From JBBKXP01 sp038251315 (lineage in GTDB: Bacteria; Pseudomonadota; Alphaproteobacteria; Rhodobacterales; Rhodobacteraceae): a stretch of 51,905 bases of DNA. The stretch covers positions 1 to 51,905 of the forward strand of contig JBBSBK010000011.1 in NCBI GenBank assembly GCA_038251315.1, read 5' to 3'. Positions within the stretch are counted from its first letter, which is position 1. The number at the start of each line of letters is the position of its first letter. The notes under the pieces are model-generated. The model ran no database searches. It worked only from the letters and a program-made list of their open reading frames with translations, and was not told the origin of the DNA. The position numbers and the translations under genes were made by a program. This document shows, piece by piece, positions 41,221 through 50,036 of the stretch.

Positions 41221-43773
41221 ATGAAAGATGCCACACCCCAGACGATCCACCTGCGCGACTACACGCCGCCTGCCTTTCTGGTCGATAGCGTCGATCTGGT
41301 GTTCGGTCTTGCACCGTTGGCCACGCGGGTGGTGACGCGGGTCGCGTTCCGGCCAAATCCGGCGGCGGTGTCACGCGACTTTTTCCTGCATGGCGAACAA
41401 TTAGAGCTGCTGTCGGCCCGGATCGACGGCGTGGCGGTCACGCCGAACGTCACCGCGACCGGGCTGACCTGCGCCGTTCCCAACGCACCGTTCGTCTGGG
41501 AATCCGAAGTTCAGATCAGCCCGCAAACCAATACCGCACTTGAGGGGCTGTATATGTCGGGCGGCATGTATTGCACGCAATGCGAGGCGGAAGGATTCCG
41601 CAAGATCACCTATTACCCTGACCGACCCGACGTGATGGGTGTGTTCACGGTGCGGGTCGAATCCGACCTGCCGGTGCTGTTGTCGAACGGCAATCCTACG
41701 GCCAGCGGGCGGGGCTGGGCGGAATGGCACGATCCTTGGCCAAAACCGGCCTATCTTTTCGCATTGGTTGCAGGCGACCTGGTCGCGCACCACGACACTT
41801 TCAGCACAATGTCGGGCAAGGTGGTTGACCTGAATATTTACGTCCGCCCCGGCGATCTGAACAAATGCGCCTTTGGCATGGGAGCGCTGAAACGGTCGAT
41901 GACGTGGGATGAACAGGTTTATGGCCGCGAATACGACTTGGACATTTTCAACATTGTTGCCGTCGACGACTTCAATATGGGCGCGATGGAGAACAAGGGC
42001 CTGAACATTTTCAACTCGGCCTGCGTTCTGGCCTCGCCACAGACCAGCACCGACGACAACTTTGAGCGCATCGAAGCGATCATCGCACACGAGTATTTCC
42101 ATAACTGGACCGGCAACCGCATCACCTGCCGCGACTGGTTCCAGTTGTGCCTCAAGGAAGGTCTGACCGTATTCCGCGACCAGCAGTTCACCGGCGACAT
42201 ACGCAGCCACGCCGTCAAGCGGATCAACGACGCGATCCTGCTGCGGTCACGTCAGTTCCGCGAGGACGGCGGGCCGCTGGCGCACCCGGTGCGCCCCGAC
42301 AGTTTCGTCGAGATCAACAACTTTTACACGGTGACGGTTTACGAAAAGGGGGCCGAGATCATCGGGATGCTCAAGCGCCTTGTCGGCGACGCCGATTATG
42401 CCCGTGCGCTTGACCTCTATTTCGACCGGCACGACGGGCAGGCCGCGACGATCGAGGATTGGCTGAAGGTGTTCACTGATGCAACGGGCAGCGATCTGAC
42501 CCAGTTCGCGCGCTGGTATTCGCAGGCCGGAACGCCCCGCCTGCACGTGACGGACAGCTTTGCTGACGGCACTTATACCCTAAAATTCAGACAGGAAACG
42601 CTGCCGACGCCCGGTCAGCCGACGAAAGCCGCGCAGGTTCTGCCCATCGCGGTCGGTCTGCTGAACCCGAACGGTGACGAAGTGGTGGCGACGACCCTGC
42701 TTGAAATGACAGAACTAGAACAATCGTTCCAATTCACCGGGCTGGCGACCAGACCGATCCCGTCGATCCTGCGCGATTTTTCCGCGCCGGTAATCCTGCA
42801 TCGCGATCAGACCAATGATGAAAGGGCGTTCCTGCTGGCCCACGATACCGACCCCTTCAACAAATGGGAGGCCGGGCGGGCCTTGGCCAAGGAAGTTCTG
42901 ACCGCGATGATCCAGCACGACGCGGCACCCGATCCGGCCTATCTGGACGGGCTGAAGGCCGTGCTGCGTGACGACACACTGGACTCAGCATTCAAGGCGT
43001 TGGTGCTCGCCCTGCCCGGCGTCGAAGACATGACCCAAACCCTGACCGACCTTGGAGAAATCCCCGATCCGACAGCGATATATCTGGCGATCGAAACCCT
43101 GCGCGACCGGATCGCGGCGCATCTGGGCGACCTCATGCCAAAGATGTTCGCGGCCCTGCAGGTGCCCGGCCCCTATTCCCCCGACGCCGACGCTGCGGGC
43201 AAGCGGACGCTGGCGAATGCCCTGCTGGCGCTGATCAGTCAGCGCGATGGGGGTGCGGCGGCGGCCCGGCAATACGCTGGGGCTGACAACATGACGCAGC
43301 AACTTTCCGCCCTTGGGTGTCTGTTGCGGATCGGCAAAGGGCAAGACGAGGTCGCGGGGTTCTACGACCAATGGCGGCACGAACGGCTTGTCATCGACAA
43401 ATGGTTCGGCCTGCAAATCGGCTGCGCCACCCCGGACAAGGCTGTTGAAGTGACCAAAGCTTTGACAGAACACAAGGATTTCGACTGGAAGAACCCGAAC
43501 CGGTTCCGGTCGGTATTCGGGTCGCTTGTCGCCCATTCGGCAGCATTCCACCTGCCCGACGGATCGGGCTATGACCTGCTGGCTGACTGGCTGATCCGCC
43601 TTGACCCCCTCAATCCGCAGACCACGGCCCGGATGGTGACGGCGTTCGAGACACTGCAACGCTACGATGCCGGACGGCAGGCAAAAATGCGGACGGCGCT
43701 GACGCGGATCGGTGCCGCTCCGGGATGTAGCCGCGATACGGGCGAGATGGTGGCGCGCATCCTGGGCGGATGA
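41221..43773 (+). CDS. pepN: aminopeptidase N (M1 metallopeptidase)
   Basis: Cytoplasmic zinc aminopeptidase of 850 residues, which removes N-terminal residues from peptides. It has the substrate-binding GAMENKG motif and the zinc site HEYFHNW followed 18 residues on by the glutamate in CLKEGLTVFRDQQF. GGMYCTQCEAEGFRKITYYPDRPDV is the N-terminal pattern of the E. coli PepN subfamily, and the long C-terminal helical domain is complete. No signal peptide. It would finish off peptides brought in by the ABC importer, although the two loci are 18 kb apart. Confidence 0.96.
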   Translation: MKDATPQTIHLRDYTPPAFLVDSVDLVFGLAPLATRVVTRVAFRPNPAAVSRDFFLHGEQLELLSARIDGVAVTPNVTATGLTCAVPNAPFVWESEVQISPQTNTALEGLYMSGGMYCTQCEAEGFRKITYYPDRPDVMGVFTVRVESDLPVLLSNGNPTASGRGWAEWHDPWPKPAYLFALVAGDLVAHHDTFSTMSGKVVDLNIYVRPGDLNKCAFGMGALKRSMTWDEQVYGREYDLDIFNIVAVDDFNMGAMENKGLNIFNSACVLASPQTSTDDNFERIEAIIAHEYFHNWTGNRITCRDWFQLCLKEGLTVFRDQQFTGDIRSHAVKRINDAILLRSRQFREDGGPLAHPVRPDSFVEINNFYTVTVYEKGAEIIGMLKRLVGDADYARALDLYFDRHDGQAATIEDWLKVFTDATGSDLTQFARWYSQAGTPRLHVTDSFADGTYTLKFRQETLPTPGQPTKAAQVLPIAVGLLNPNGDEVVATTLLEMTELEQSFQFTGLATRPIPSILRDFSAPVILHRDQTNDERAFLLAHDTDPFNKWEAGRALAKEVLTAMIQHDAAPDPAYLDGLKAVLRDDTLDSAFKALVLALPGVEDMTQTLTDLGEIPDPTAIYLAIETLRDRIAAHLGDLMPKMFAALQVPGPYSPDADAAGKRTLANALLALISQRDGGAAAARQYAGADNMTQQLSALGCLLRIGKGQDEVAGFYDQWRHERLVIDKWFGLQIGCATPDKAVEVTKALTEHKDFDWKNPNRFRSVFGSLVAHSAAFHLPDGSGYDLLADWLIRLDPLNPQTTARMVTAFETLQRYDAGRQAKMRTALTRIGAAPGCSRDTGEMVARILGG

Positions 43774-43926
43774 AGGCCCGGTCAAGGCCGCGAAATTGTC
43801 AGCGCAGCATGACCAAACGCCGCTCACCACGGCCGATTGCGTGCTCGGGCCCCGGCGCAAATCTGACGACAGGGAACCAAACCGCAGTGTCATCGTTGTG
43901 TGATCTGACTGTGCAGAGTGCGCCAT

Positions 43927-44787
43927 ATGAAAGACCGCATCGATCCACTGATCGCCGAACGTGCGCCCTGGCTCTACCGCGGTGGGCCGGTCGTTGGCGC
44001 CTTGCGCGGATTGTTGCACCTGGGACTCTCCTATGACCAGACCGTGCGGGTCGCCACAGCCCTCCGCGATACGGATTCTGCGACCATCATGGCGCGGATG
44101 TATGATCGGCTGGCGCAGGACGTGCAGGTCAGCGGGCTGGAAAACCTGCCGCGTCAGGGTCCGGCCCTGATCGTCGCAAATCACCCGACGGGGATCGCCG
44201 ATGGAATTATCCTGTTCGGCCTGCTGGCACGGACCCGTCCCGACGCCTATGTGCTGGCCAACCGTGATATTCTGCGGGTCATGCCGCAGATGGCCGATAT
44301 GATTGCCCCGGTCGAATGGCGGCGCGACTTGCGCACCCATGCCAAAACCCGCGAGACCCTCGCCTATATGCACCGCGCTGTCGATCAGGGGCGGCTGGGG
44401 GTGATCTTTCCGTCCGGGCGGCTGGCCCGCCGGCGGCGGTTGCGGCTGCACGAACGGCCTTGGATGGCGTCGGCGGCGACGCTGGCGCGGCGATTTTCGC
44501 TGCCGGTCATTCCGGTGCATATCCGGGCGCGCAATTCGGTGCTGTTCTATCTGCTTGACCTGATCCACCCCAGCTTGCGCGATATCACCCTTTTCCACGA
44601 AACGCTGAACAAGGACCGTCAGCCATTCGCGGTGACGATGGGCGAACCGATATCGGCCAGCGCCTTGCCCGCGGACGCCGAAGCGGGGATCGCCATGCTG
44701 CGGGCAGCGACTCTTGGGCTGGGCGAGCGGGATGCGCCGGGGGTCAGCCTGGTCGCTGCCACGCGACGACCGCTTCTGCGGTTCTAG
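43927..44787 (+). CDS. lysophospholipid acyltransferase (PlsC-like) family protein
   Basis: A 286-residue glycerolipid acyltransferase-fold protein. The active-site block is ANHPTGIADGI (about res 83-93): histidine and aspartate are separated by five residues, not the usual four of the HX4D motif, though similar NHPxG forms are known in this superfamily. A second block, GVIFPSGRLARRRR, matches the FPEG-like motif II with serine for glutamate. It probably acylates a lysophospholipid or related acceptor at the inner membrane. I start at MKDRIDPL; a GTG three codons earlier is possible. The 3' end overlaps the convergent SLT gene by 44 bases. Confidence 0.82.
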   Translation: MKDRIDPLIAERAPWLYRGGPVVGALRGLLHLGLSYDQTVRVATALRDTDSATIMARMYDRLAQDVQVSGLENLPRQGPALIVANHPTGIADGIILFGLLARTRPDAYVLANRDILRVMPQMADMIAPVEWRRDLRTHAKTRETLAYMHRAVDQGRLGVIFPSGRLARRRRLRLHERPWMASAATLARRFSLPVIPVHIRARNSVLFYLLDLIHPSLRDITLFHETLNKDRQPFAVTMGEPISASALPADAEAGIAMLRAATLGLGERDAPGVSLVAATRRPLLRF

Positions 44788-45583
44788 TCAGACCGGGCGG
44801 ACGGGCCTGCGGGCGCACCGATTGCATTGGACGGCAGTAGGATTGTCGGCTGGTCCAAGCCGACATCTCGGCTACCTTGGCGCTGTTGGTCATCGGCCCC
44901 CAGTCGGCGGCGACGCCGCGCCAGCGCCCGTCATGCAGGGCGACCGCGCGGTCACGGACCACAGACCGTGCCATGATGCGGATCGCGCAGGACAGGTTTT
45001 CTTCGGGGTCTTTCAGCGCGTCGCCGGATCGCGCCCGACAGCCATAGGCGCGCGCAGTCGAGGGCAGGATTTGCAGCAGCCCATACCACGCCCCGCCGCC
45101 CCCGACTGCCGCCGGATCATAGGTGCTTTCGTGTTTCGACAGGGCCGACAGCATCCCGACCCAAAACGCGCGCCGCTGTTCGGGCGGGTTCTGGGTATAG
45201 GCCGGGCACCATGCAGCGATGTCGCGCGGCACTACGCCGACCAGTGGTTCGCCCTGATCCGCTACCGCCGACATCGCGGCGCGGGTCCACATGACGTCGC
45301 CGCCGTTGCTGTCCCAGCGGGTGCGGGGGATGAATTCTGACCGAGCCTGGGGGCGCAGCGTCGTCGCGCTGGCGACCTGCACCGTGACGGGATAACGAAT
45401 CATGTAATCGGGGCGGGCCAGCGGGCGGAAAGCAGCGCGTGCAACCAGGACGGCCGCCTCACGCAGATGTTGCGCGTCGTCACGGGACATGGGGCGCATG
45501 TTGTGGGTCTGCGGCGCGGCCGCAAGAATTCCCCCCAGCATCGCGGCGCCGATCCCCCCCAGGATAGTGGCTCGCCAAGACAT
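44744..45583 (-). CDS. lytic transglycosylase-like (SLT domain) exported protein, copy 2
   Basis: A 279-residue envelope protein. N-terminal hydrophobic segment (MSWRATILGGIGAAMLGGILAAA) serves as signal or anchor. The domain at about res 115-240 has SALSKHESTYDPAAVGGGG with the probable catalytic glutamate, then WYGLLQILPSTARAYGC, as in goose-type/SLT lysozyme folds that cleave peptidoglycan glycan strands. It is clearly related to the neighbouring gene upstream (shared PRDI-WCP-Y, KHEST, PAA-GGGG, TAR-YGC and C-IRI patterns). Start at MSWRAT, as the 24 codons before it have no support. It has a longer C-tail than its twin. Confidence 0.85.
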   Translation of the reverse strand: MSWRATILGGIGAAMLGGILAAAPQTHNMRPMSRDDAQHLREAAVLVARAAFRPLARPDYMIRYPVTVQVASATTLRPQARSEFIPRTRWDSNGGDVMWTRAAMSAVADQGEPLVGVVPRDIAAWCPAYTQNPPEQRRAFWVGMLSALSKHESTYDPAAVGGGGAWYGLLQILPSTARAYGCRARSGDALKDPEENLSCAIRIMARSVVRDRAVALHDGRWRGVAADWGPMTNSAKVAEMSAWTSRQSYCRPMQSVRPQARPPGLTRTAEAVVAWQRPG

Positions 45584-45669
45584 GACCGACAATCTGCCCA
45601 ACGCAACGGGTCGCTGGCAAGAAATTCCGAATCGCGTCGGCGGCTTGGCGCCCACGCCTCATGCGGATA

Positions 45670-46260
45670 TCAGCCTTGGCAGTAGCTTTGCTGGCGGGTC
45701 CAGGCAACCATGTCGGCGCGTTTGGACGCATTCAGGAATGGCGCCCAGTCGGCCGCCAATCCCTCGCGCCCCGACGCGACATAGCCGTCGCGCGGCACCG
45801 TGCGGGCTGCGATACGCACCGCACACTGCAGGTTTGCGGACCCGTCTTTCAGCGCGGCAGAGGTCGTCGCGGCGCAGCCGTACTGGCGGGCAGTGGCGGG
45901 CGCGATCTGGGTCAGGCCGATCCATCGGCCGCCGCCCCCGGATGCCGCCGGGTTCCAGGTGCTTTCATGCTTGGCCAGCGCCGAAAGGACGCCGGCCCAG
46001 AACGCCGCGCGTTCGTTGGGATCGCCACCAACATAGCCGGGGCACCATTCCATGATGTCGCGTGGCACCTGAGACAGTAGCGGTGTGCCGGCGCTGTGCA
46101 GTGCAGCCAGTGTCGCGGTGGTCCAGTCGTCGCCTTCGCTGCGGAAATCCCAGCGCATCACCGGCATGACAGGTTCAGGCGGCACGACTGGAACCGGGAC
46201 CGGCGCGGCACAGGCCGCAACAAGGACAAACGGCAAAAGCCGCGACAGGATTTTCAACAT
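45670..46260 (-). CDS. lytic transglycosylase-like (SLT domain) lipoprotein, copy 1
   Basis: A 196-residue lipoprotein. MLKILSRLLPFVLVAACAAP has a lipobox (VAAC, Cys 17), followed by a proline/valine linker and an SLT-like domain with SALAKHESTWNPAASGGGG (probable catalytic glutamate) and WIGLTQIAPATARQYGC. Paired cysteines (WCPGY, YGC, LQCAVRI, SYCQG) match those of the downstream copy, so disulfides are likely conserved. It lies 86 bases upstream of the copy on the same strand. It most likely trims peptidoglycan at the outer or inner membrane. The start has no strong ribosome site. Confidence 0.87.
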   Translation of the reverse strand: MLKILSRLLPFVLVAACAAPVPVPVVPPEPVMPVMRWDFRSEGDDWTTATLAALHSAGTPLLSQVPRDIMEWCPGYVGGDPNERAAFWAGVLSALAKHESTWNPAASGGGGRWIGLTQIAPATARQYGCAATTSAALKDGSANLQCAVRIAARTVPRDGYVASGREGLAADWAPFLNASKRADMVAWTRQQSYCQG

Positions 46261-46437
46261 TTTTCACGAATCACGGCAGTTACAGTTGTCGCCACATCGC
46301 CCGCTTGCGCCCCTTGGGTCGAGTCCACCCGCCGGTTCGTGCAGGTTTTCGGCAGATTCGCGCTGACCCCATCCATCGCTTGAAGGCGCCGCTGCGATCT
46401 TTTAGGGATCGTGCAGCCCGTTCACAGGATGCGACCG

Positions 46438-47961
46438 ATGCTGGATCTGCCCTACAACGTCCCTGCCCCCAAGGTGATCGCCGGGGCGAAACACGACTGG
46501 GAACTGGTTATCGGCCTTGAGGTTCACGCTCAGGTCGCAACGGCGGCCAAGCTGTTTTCGGGCGCGTCGACCCTGTTCGGCGCCGAACCCAATTCCAACG
46601 TCGCATTCGTTGACGCGGGGATGCCGGGGATGTTGCCGGTCATCAACGAGGGGTGCGTGGCGCAGGCGGTGCGAACAGGTCTGGGCCTGAAGGCACAGAT
46701 CAACCTCTGGTCAGCGTTCGACCGCAAGAATTATTTCTACCCCGACCTGCCGCAGGGCTATCAGATTTCGCAATTGTACCATCCGATCGTCGGTGAGGGC
46801 GAGGTGCTGGTCGAAATGGGCCCCGGCCCGCATGCCGGCACCGCCCGTCTGGTGCGCATCGAGCGCATCCACCTTGAACAGGACGCGGGCAAGTCGATCC
46901 ATGACATGGACCCGACGATGAGTTTCGTGGATCTGAACCGCACCGGCGTCGCCCTGATGGAGATCGTCAGCCGTCCCGATATCCGTGGGCCAGAAGAGGC
47001 CGCCGCCTATGTCGCCAAACTGCGCCAGATCCTGCGATATTTGGGTACCTGTGATGGCAACATGCAGAACGGCAACCTGCGTGCCGATGTGAACGTCAGC
47101 GTCTGCCGCCCCGGCCAATACGAAAAATATCAGGAAACTCAGGATTTTTCGCATTTGGGGACGCGCTGCGAGATCAAGAATATGAACTCGATGCGGTTCA
47201 TTCAGTTGGCGATTGACTACGAGGCGCGGCGTCAGATCGCCTTGCTTGAGGACGGCAAGACCGTGACGCAAGAAACCCGCCTGTACGATCCTGACAAGAA
47301 CGAGACGCGGTCGATGCGGAGCAAGGAAGAGGCGCACGACTACCGCTATTTTCCCGATCCCGACCTGCTCCCGCTGGAGATCGAACAGGCGTGGGTTGAC
47401 GAGATCGAAGCCAGCCTGCCCGAATTGCCCGATGCAAAAAAGGCGCGGTTCATCGCCGAATTCGGTCTGTCGGACTATGACGCCAGCGTGCTGACCGCCG
47501 AACTGGCCAACGCGCAGTATTTCGAGGCCGTGGCACAGGGCCGCGATGGCAAGCTGGCGGCGAATTGGGTCATCAACGAACTGTTCGGGCGGCTGAAGAA
47601 AGAAGATCATGCGATCGAGGACAGCCCGGTCACCCCCGACCAGTTGGGCCAGTTGATCGGGCTGATCGCGTCGGGTGATATCAATGGCAAGATCGCCAAG
47701 GATGTGTTTGAAATCACGTACTCAACTGGTCGCGACCCCATCGAGGTCGTTGAAACCGAAGGGATGACCCAAGTCACCGATTCCGGGGAAATCGAAACCG
47801 CCGTCGACGCCGTTATTGCAGCCAACCCCGATCAGGTCGCCAAGGCGCAGGCCAATCCGAAACTGGCCGGCTGGTTTGTCGGTCAGGTGATGAAGGCGAC
47901 AGGCGGCAAAGCCAATCCGGCGGCGGTCAACGCCCTTGTGGCGCAAAAGCTGGGGTTGTGA
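46438..47961 (+). CDS. gatB: aspartyl/glutamyl-tRNA amidotransferase subunit B
   Basis: Part of GatCAB, which amidates misacylated Glu-tRNA(Gln) and Asp-tRNA(Asn). The 507-residue protein has WELVIGLEVHAQV (about res 21-33), NYFYPDLPQGYQISQ (about 101-115), ERIHLEQDAGKSIHD (kinase active region), and DLNRTGVALMEIVSRPD. The YqeY-like C-terminal domain for tRNA binding is present, ending NALVAQKLGL. Start at MLDLPYNVP, with AGGA 8 bases upstream; an ATG three codons earlier overlaps that site. gatA and gatC are not in the window. Divergent from the SLT lipoprotein gene. Confidence 0.96.
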   Translation: MLDLPYNVPAPKVIAGAKHDWELVIGLEVHAQVATAAKLFSGASTLFGAEPNSNVAFVDAGMPGMLPVINEGCVAQAVRTGLGLKAQINLWSAFDRKNYFYPDLPQGYQISQLYHPIVGEGEVLVEMGPGPHAGTARLVRIERIHLEQDAGKSIHDMDPTMSFVDLNRTGVALMEIVSRPDIRGPEEAAAYVAKLRQILRYLGTCDGNMQNGNLRADVNVSVCRPGQYEKYQETQDFSHLGTRCEIKNMNSMRFIQLAIDYEARRQIALLEDGKTVTQETRLYDPDKNETRSMRSKEEAHDYRYFPDPDLLPLEIEQAWVDEIEASLPELPDAKKARFIAEFGLSDYDASVLTAELANAQYFEAVAQGRDGKLAANWVINELFGRLKKEDHAIEDSPVTPDQLGQLIGLIASGDINGKIAKDVFEITYSTGRDPIEVVETEGMTQVTDSGEIETAVDAVIAANPDQVAKAQANPKLAGWFVGQVMKATGGKANPAAVNALVAQKLGL

Positions 47962-47980
47962 ACCTTTCGTGTGGTGATCT

Positions 47981-48008
47981 TTGATCGGTCCAGGCGATGA
48001 CGTATATG
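47981..48008 (+). promoter_or_regulatory. putative promoter of the c-type cytochrome gene
   Basis: TTGATC (47981-47986), 16-base spacer and TATATG (48003-48008), each 4 of 6 to consensus. It begins 20 bases after gatB and would start transcription near 48015, ahead of the TTG start at 48041. Confidence 0.35.
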
Positions 48009-48040
48009 GTCGCTGCCAGCCCAGCCGAACGGAGACCGCA

Positions 48041-48475
48041 TTGCGTGCCACGATCCTAGCCGCTGCAACATGCCTTTGCGCCCCTCTGGCGCGAGCCCAA
48101 GACGGCGACGCGGCCTTTGGCGGTGTGCTGTTCGATCGTCAGTGCGTGTCGTGCCACGTCATTGCCGATCTCGATGGCGTGGTGCTGGCCGGGCACAACG
48201 CGCGGACAGGGCCGAACCTGTATGGCGTCACAGCGCGCGGCGTAGCGCAGCAACCGGACTATCGCTATGGTGAGGCACTAGCCGAGGTCGGCGTGACCGG
48301 GGCGGTTTGGTCGCAGAACGCCTTTGTCGCTTATGTGCAAGACCCCACCGACTGGTTGCGGGCCCAACTGGAGGACCGGCGGGCGCGGTCGAAAATGGCG
48401 TTCAAGGTACGCTCGGCTGCCGATGCAGTACATATTTTTGCCTATCTCGACAGTCTGGCGCACCCCACCGAATAG
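48041..48475 (+). CDS. class I c-type cytochrome, periplasmic
   Basis: A 144-residue protein with a signal peptide (LRATILAAATCLCAPLARA), heme-binding motif CVSCH (about res 36-40) and the TGPNLYGVTARG stretch after it. The methionine in SKMAFKV is the likely sixth iron ligand. Overall it looks like the c2/c-550 group that carries electrons between membrane complexes. The start is TTG at 48041: GGAG lies 6 bases before it, and upstream in-frame codons read no sensible signal peptide. The cytochrome could serve oxidases or methylated-amine oxidation; context gives no hint. Confidence 0.85.
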   Translation: MRATILAAATCLCAPLARAQDGDAAFGGVLFDRQCVSCHVIADLDGVVLAGHNARTGPNLYGVTARGVAQQPDYRYGEALAEVGVTGAVWSQNAFVAYVQDPTDWLRAQLEDRRARSKMAFKVRSAADAVHIFAYLDSLAHPTE

Positions 48476-48550
48476 CTGGCCACGTCGATATATGCCATAG
48501 TTACGCCCCTTCCCCACCACACCTTGCGTCTGTGAAATGTTTCCGAATCG

Positions 48551-48578
48551 TGGACTTGCCGGGCGCGGTTGATATATT
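48551..48578 (+). promoter_or_regulatory. putative promoter of the DUF4177 gene
   Basis: TGGACT (4 of 6, 48551-48556), 16-base spacer, TATATT (5 of 6, 48573-48578), placing a start near 48585, 27 bases before the ATG. Confidence 0.4.
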
Positions 48579-48611
48579 GCTCCGATCAAGCGCGATTGCC
48601 GGGAACAGCAG

Positions 48612-49058
48612 ATGCCATCATTCGAATACAAAGTCGTGCCGGCCCCCAAGCGGGGCGAAAAGGTGCGCGGGATAAAAGGAACCGAGGGCCGCTTTGCCCA
48701 GACCCTTGAGGATGCGATGAACGCAATGGGGGCAGATGGCTGGGAATATCAGCGCACCGATACGCTGCCCTGCGAAGAACGGGTCGGGCTGACGGGTCGC
48801 ACCACGGTGTTCCAGAACATGCTGGTATTCCGCCGCGTCGTCGCCACGGCGACCGACACACTGGCTCCGCGCCTGATCAGCCCCCCGATTCCGGTCGTCG
48901 CCGCTCCTGCGGTTGCCGCCCCGATACCATCTGTGGTGCCGGCGCCGCTGGTCAGGGTGGCCGACACGCTGGGGCAAGGCCGACTCGTCGCGCCGGTGCG
49001 GACCGACCCCGCAGCCGGGGTGGCGACCGTCACCGACCCGCGCGTCGCCGCCAAGTAA
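48612..49058 (+). CDS. DUF4177 domain protein
   Basis: A 148-residue protein. The N-terminal half is a DUF4177 domain: FEYKVVPAPKRGEK, then DAMNAMGADGWEYQRTDTLPCEER and MLVFRRV. It is a small alpha/beta fold with no known activity. The C-terminal half is a low-complexity Pro/Val/Ala tail (about 85-148), unusual for the short family members and perhaps a flexible linker. No signal peptide is visible. It ends 12 bases from the convergent bolA gene. Confidence 0.82.
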   Translation: MPSFEYKVVPAPKRGEKVRGIKGTEGRFAQTLEDAMNAMGADGWEYQRTDTLPCEERVGLTGRTTVFQNMLVFRRVVATATDTLAPRLISPPIPVVAAPAVAAPIPSVVPAPLVRVADTLGQGRLVAPVRTDPAAGVATVTDPRVAAK

Positions 49059-49070
49059 TCAGCCAGGCGA

Positions 49071-49325
49071 TCAGACGAATTCGATCGCCAAGGCGTGAAT
49101 CCGCCCGAGAATATCGGCCCCGATGGCAGCATGGACAGCGCGATGCCGTGCCAACCGGGTCTGACCGTCAAGCGACGGTGCGGCTATCACCACCCGCCAA
49201 TGGCTTTCGCCACCGTCCTGATATCCGGCGTGACCGCGGTGTCCTTCGCTTTCGTCGGTGATCGTCAGGGTGGTCGGGGCCAGAGCCACCGTCAGCCGTT
49301 CGCGCATTTGTTCTGCAATCGTCAT
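49071..49325 (-). CDS. BolA family protein
   Basis: An 84-residue BolA-like protein. It has EGHRGHAGYQDGGESHWRVVI (about res 27-47), including the conserved histidine and the region that helps hold an iron-sulfur cluster with a monothiol glutaredoxin, then the RHRAVHAAIGADIL helix-turn segment, which holds the family's Arg-His pair. Such proteins take part in iron-sulfur trafficking or envelope-stress regulation. It is divergent from the J-domain gene, an arrangement often seen in this order. No glutaredoxin gene is nearby. Confidence 0.92.
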   Translation of the reverse strand: MTIAEQMRERLTVALAPTTLTITDESEGHRGHAGYQDGGESHWRVVIAAPSLDGQTRLARHRAVHAAIGADILGRIHALAIEFV

Positions 49326-49403
49326 TATTTTACCGATGCCCCCTTCAATCTGACGCCATAGGCTCTAAACTCCCGTGGCCGAGTCGGAAAGGGAGACTGT
49401 GAC

Positions 49404-50036
49404 ATGGTTAAGAGCGATCCCTTCGGTTTTGACATGTCCGTGTCGGCCTCGAAGAAAAAAAATCCGCGCGGGCGGCGCGGAATGTCGGGCGCCTTTGAAA
49501 CCTCGACCCGGGTTTGCGACCATCCGGGTTGTCAGGAATCCGGCAAGTACCGGGCACCGAAATCGCCCGATGTGCTGGATGACTATTTCTGGTTCTGCAA
49601 GGAACACGTGCGTGAATATAACCTGAAATGGAACTTCTTCGATACCGCGTCCGAGGCTGAATACCTCGAGCAGGCGCAAAAGGACCGGGTCTGGGAACGC
49701 CCGACCAAGCCGTTCGGCAAACGGTCGGACGAACAGCGGGCCTGGGCCCGGCTAGGCGTCGACGACCCGCATCAGGTACTGGGCGACAACGCGACCCGCA
49801 ATCCGGGCCGTGGAGTCGCGGGCAATCGCAAGTTGCCGCCGACCGAACGCCGCGCAATGGACATTCTGGATGCTCGCGACGACTGGACCAAGCCCGAGAT
49901 CCGCAAAGCTTACAAATCGCTCATCAAGGTGCTGCATCCCGACATGAACGGCGGCGATCGCAGTCAGGAAGAACAACTATCCGAGGTGGTCTGGGCCTGG
50001 GACCAGATCAAGGCGAGCCGGAATTTCCGCGACTAG
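49404..50036 (+). CDS. J-domain (DnaJ-like) protein with Cys/His N-terminal segment
   Basis: A 210-residue protein. The J domain lies at the C-terminus (about res 150-205): MDILDARDDWTKPEIRKAYKSL, then the catalytic HPD motif in LIKVLHPDMNGGDRS, so it can stimulate an Hsp70. The N-terminal half has VCDHPGCQESG and WFCKEHVREYN, a Cys-x4-Cys and Cys-x2-His pattern that could bind zinc. The arrangement with bolA is known in Rhodobacterales, where cobS often follows; here it does not. Its stop overlaps the next, convergent gene by 4 bases. Confidence 0.88.
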   Translation: MVKSDPFGFDMSVSASKKKNPRGRRGMSGAFETSTRVCDHPGCQESGKYRAPKSPDVLDDYFWFCKEHVREYNLKWNFFDTASEAEYLEQAQKDRVWERPTKPFGKRSDEQRAWARLGVDDPHQVLGDNATRNPGRGVAGNRKLPPTERRAMDILDARDDWTKPEIRKAYKSLIKVLHPDMNGGDRSQEEQLSEVVWAWDQIKASRNFRD

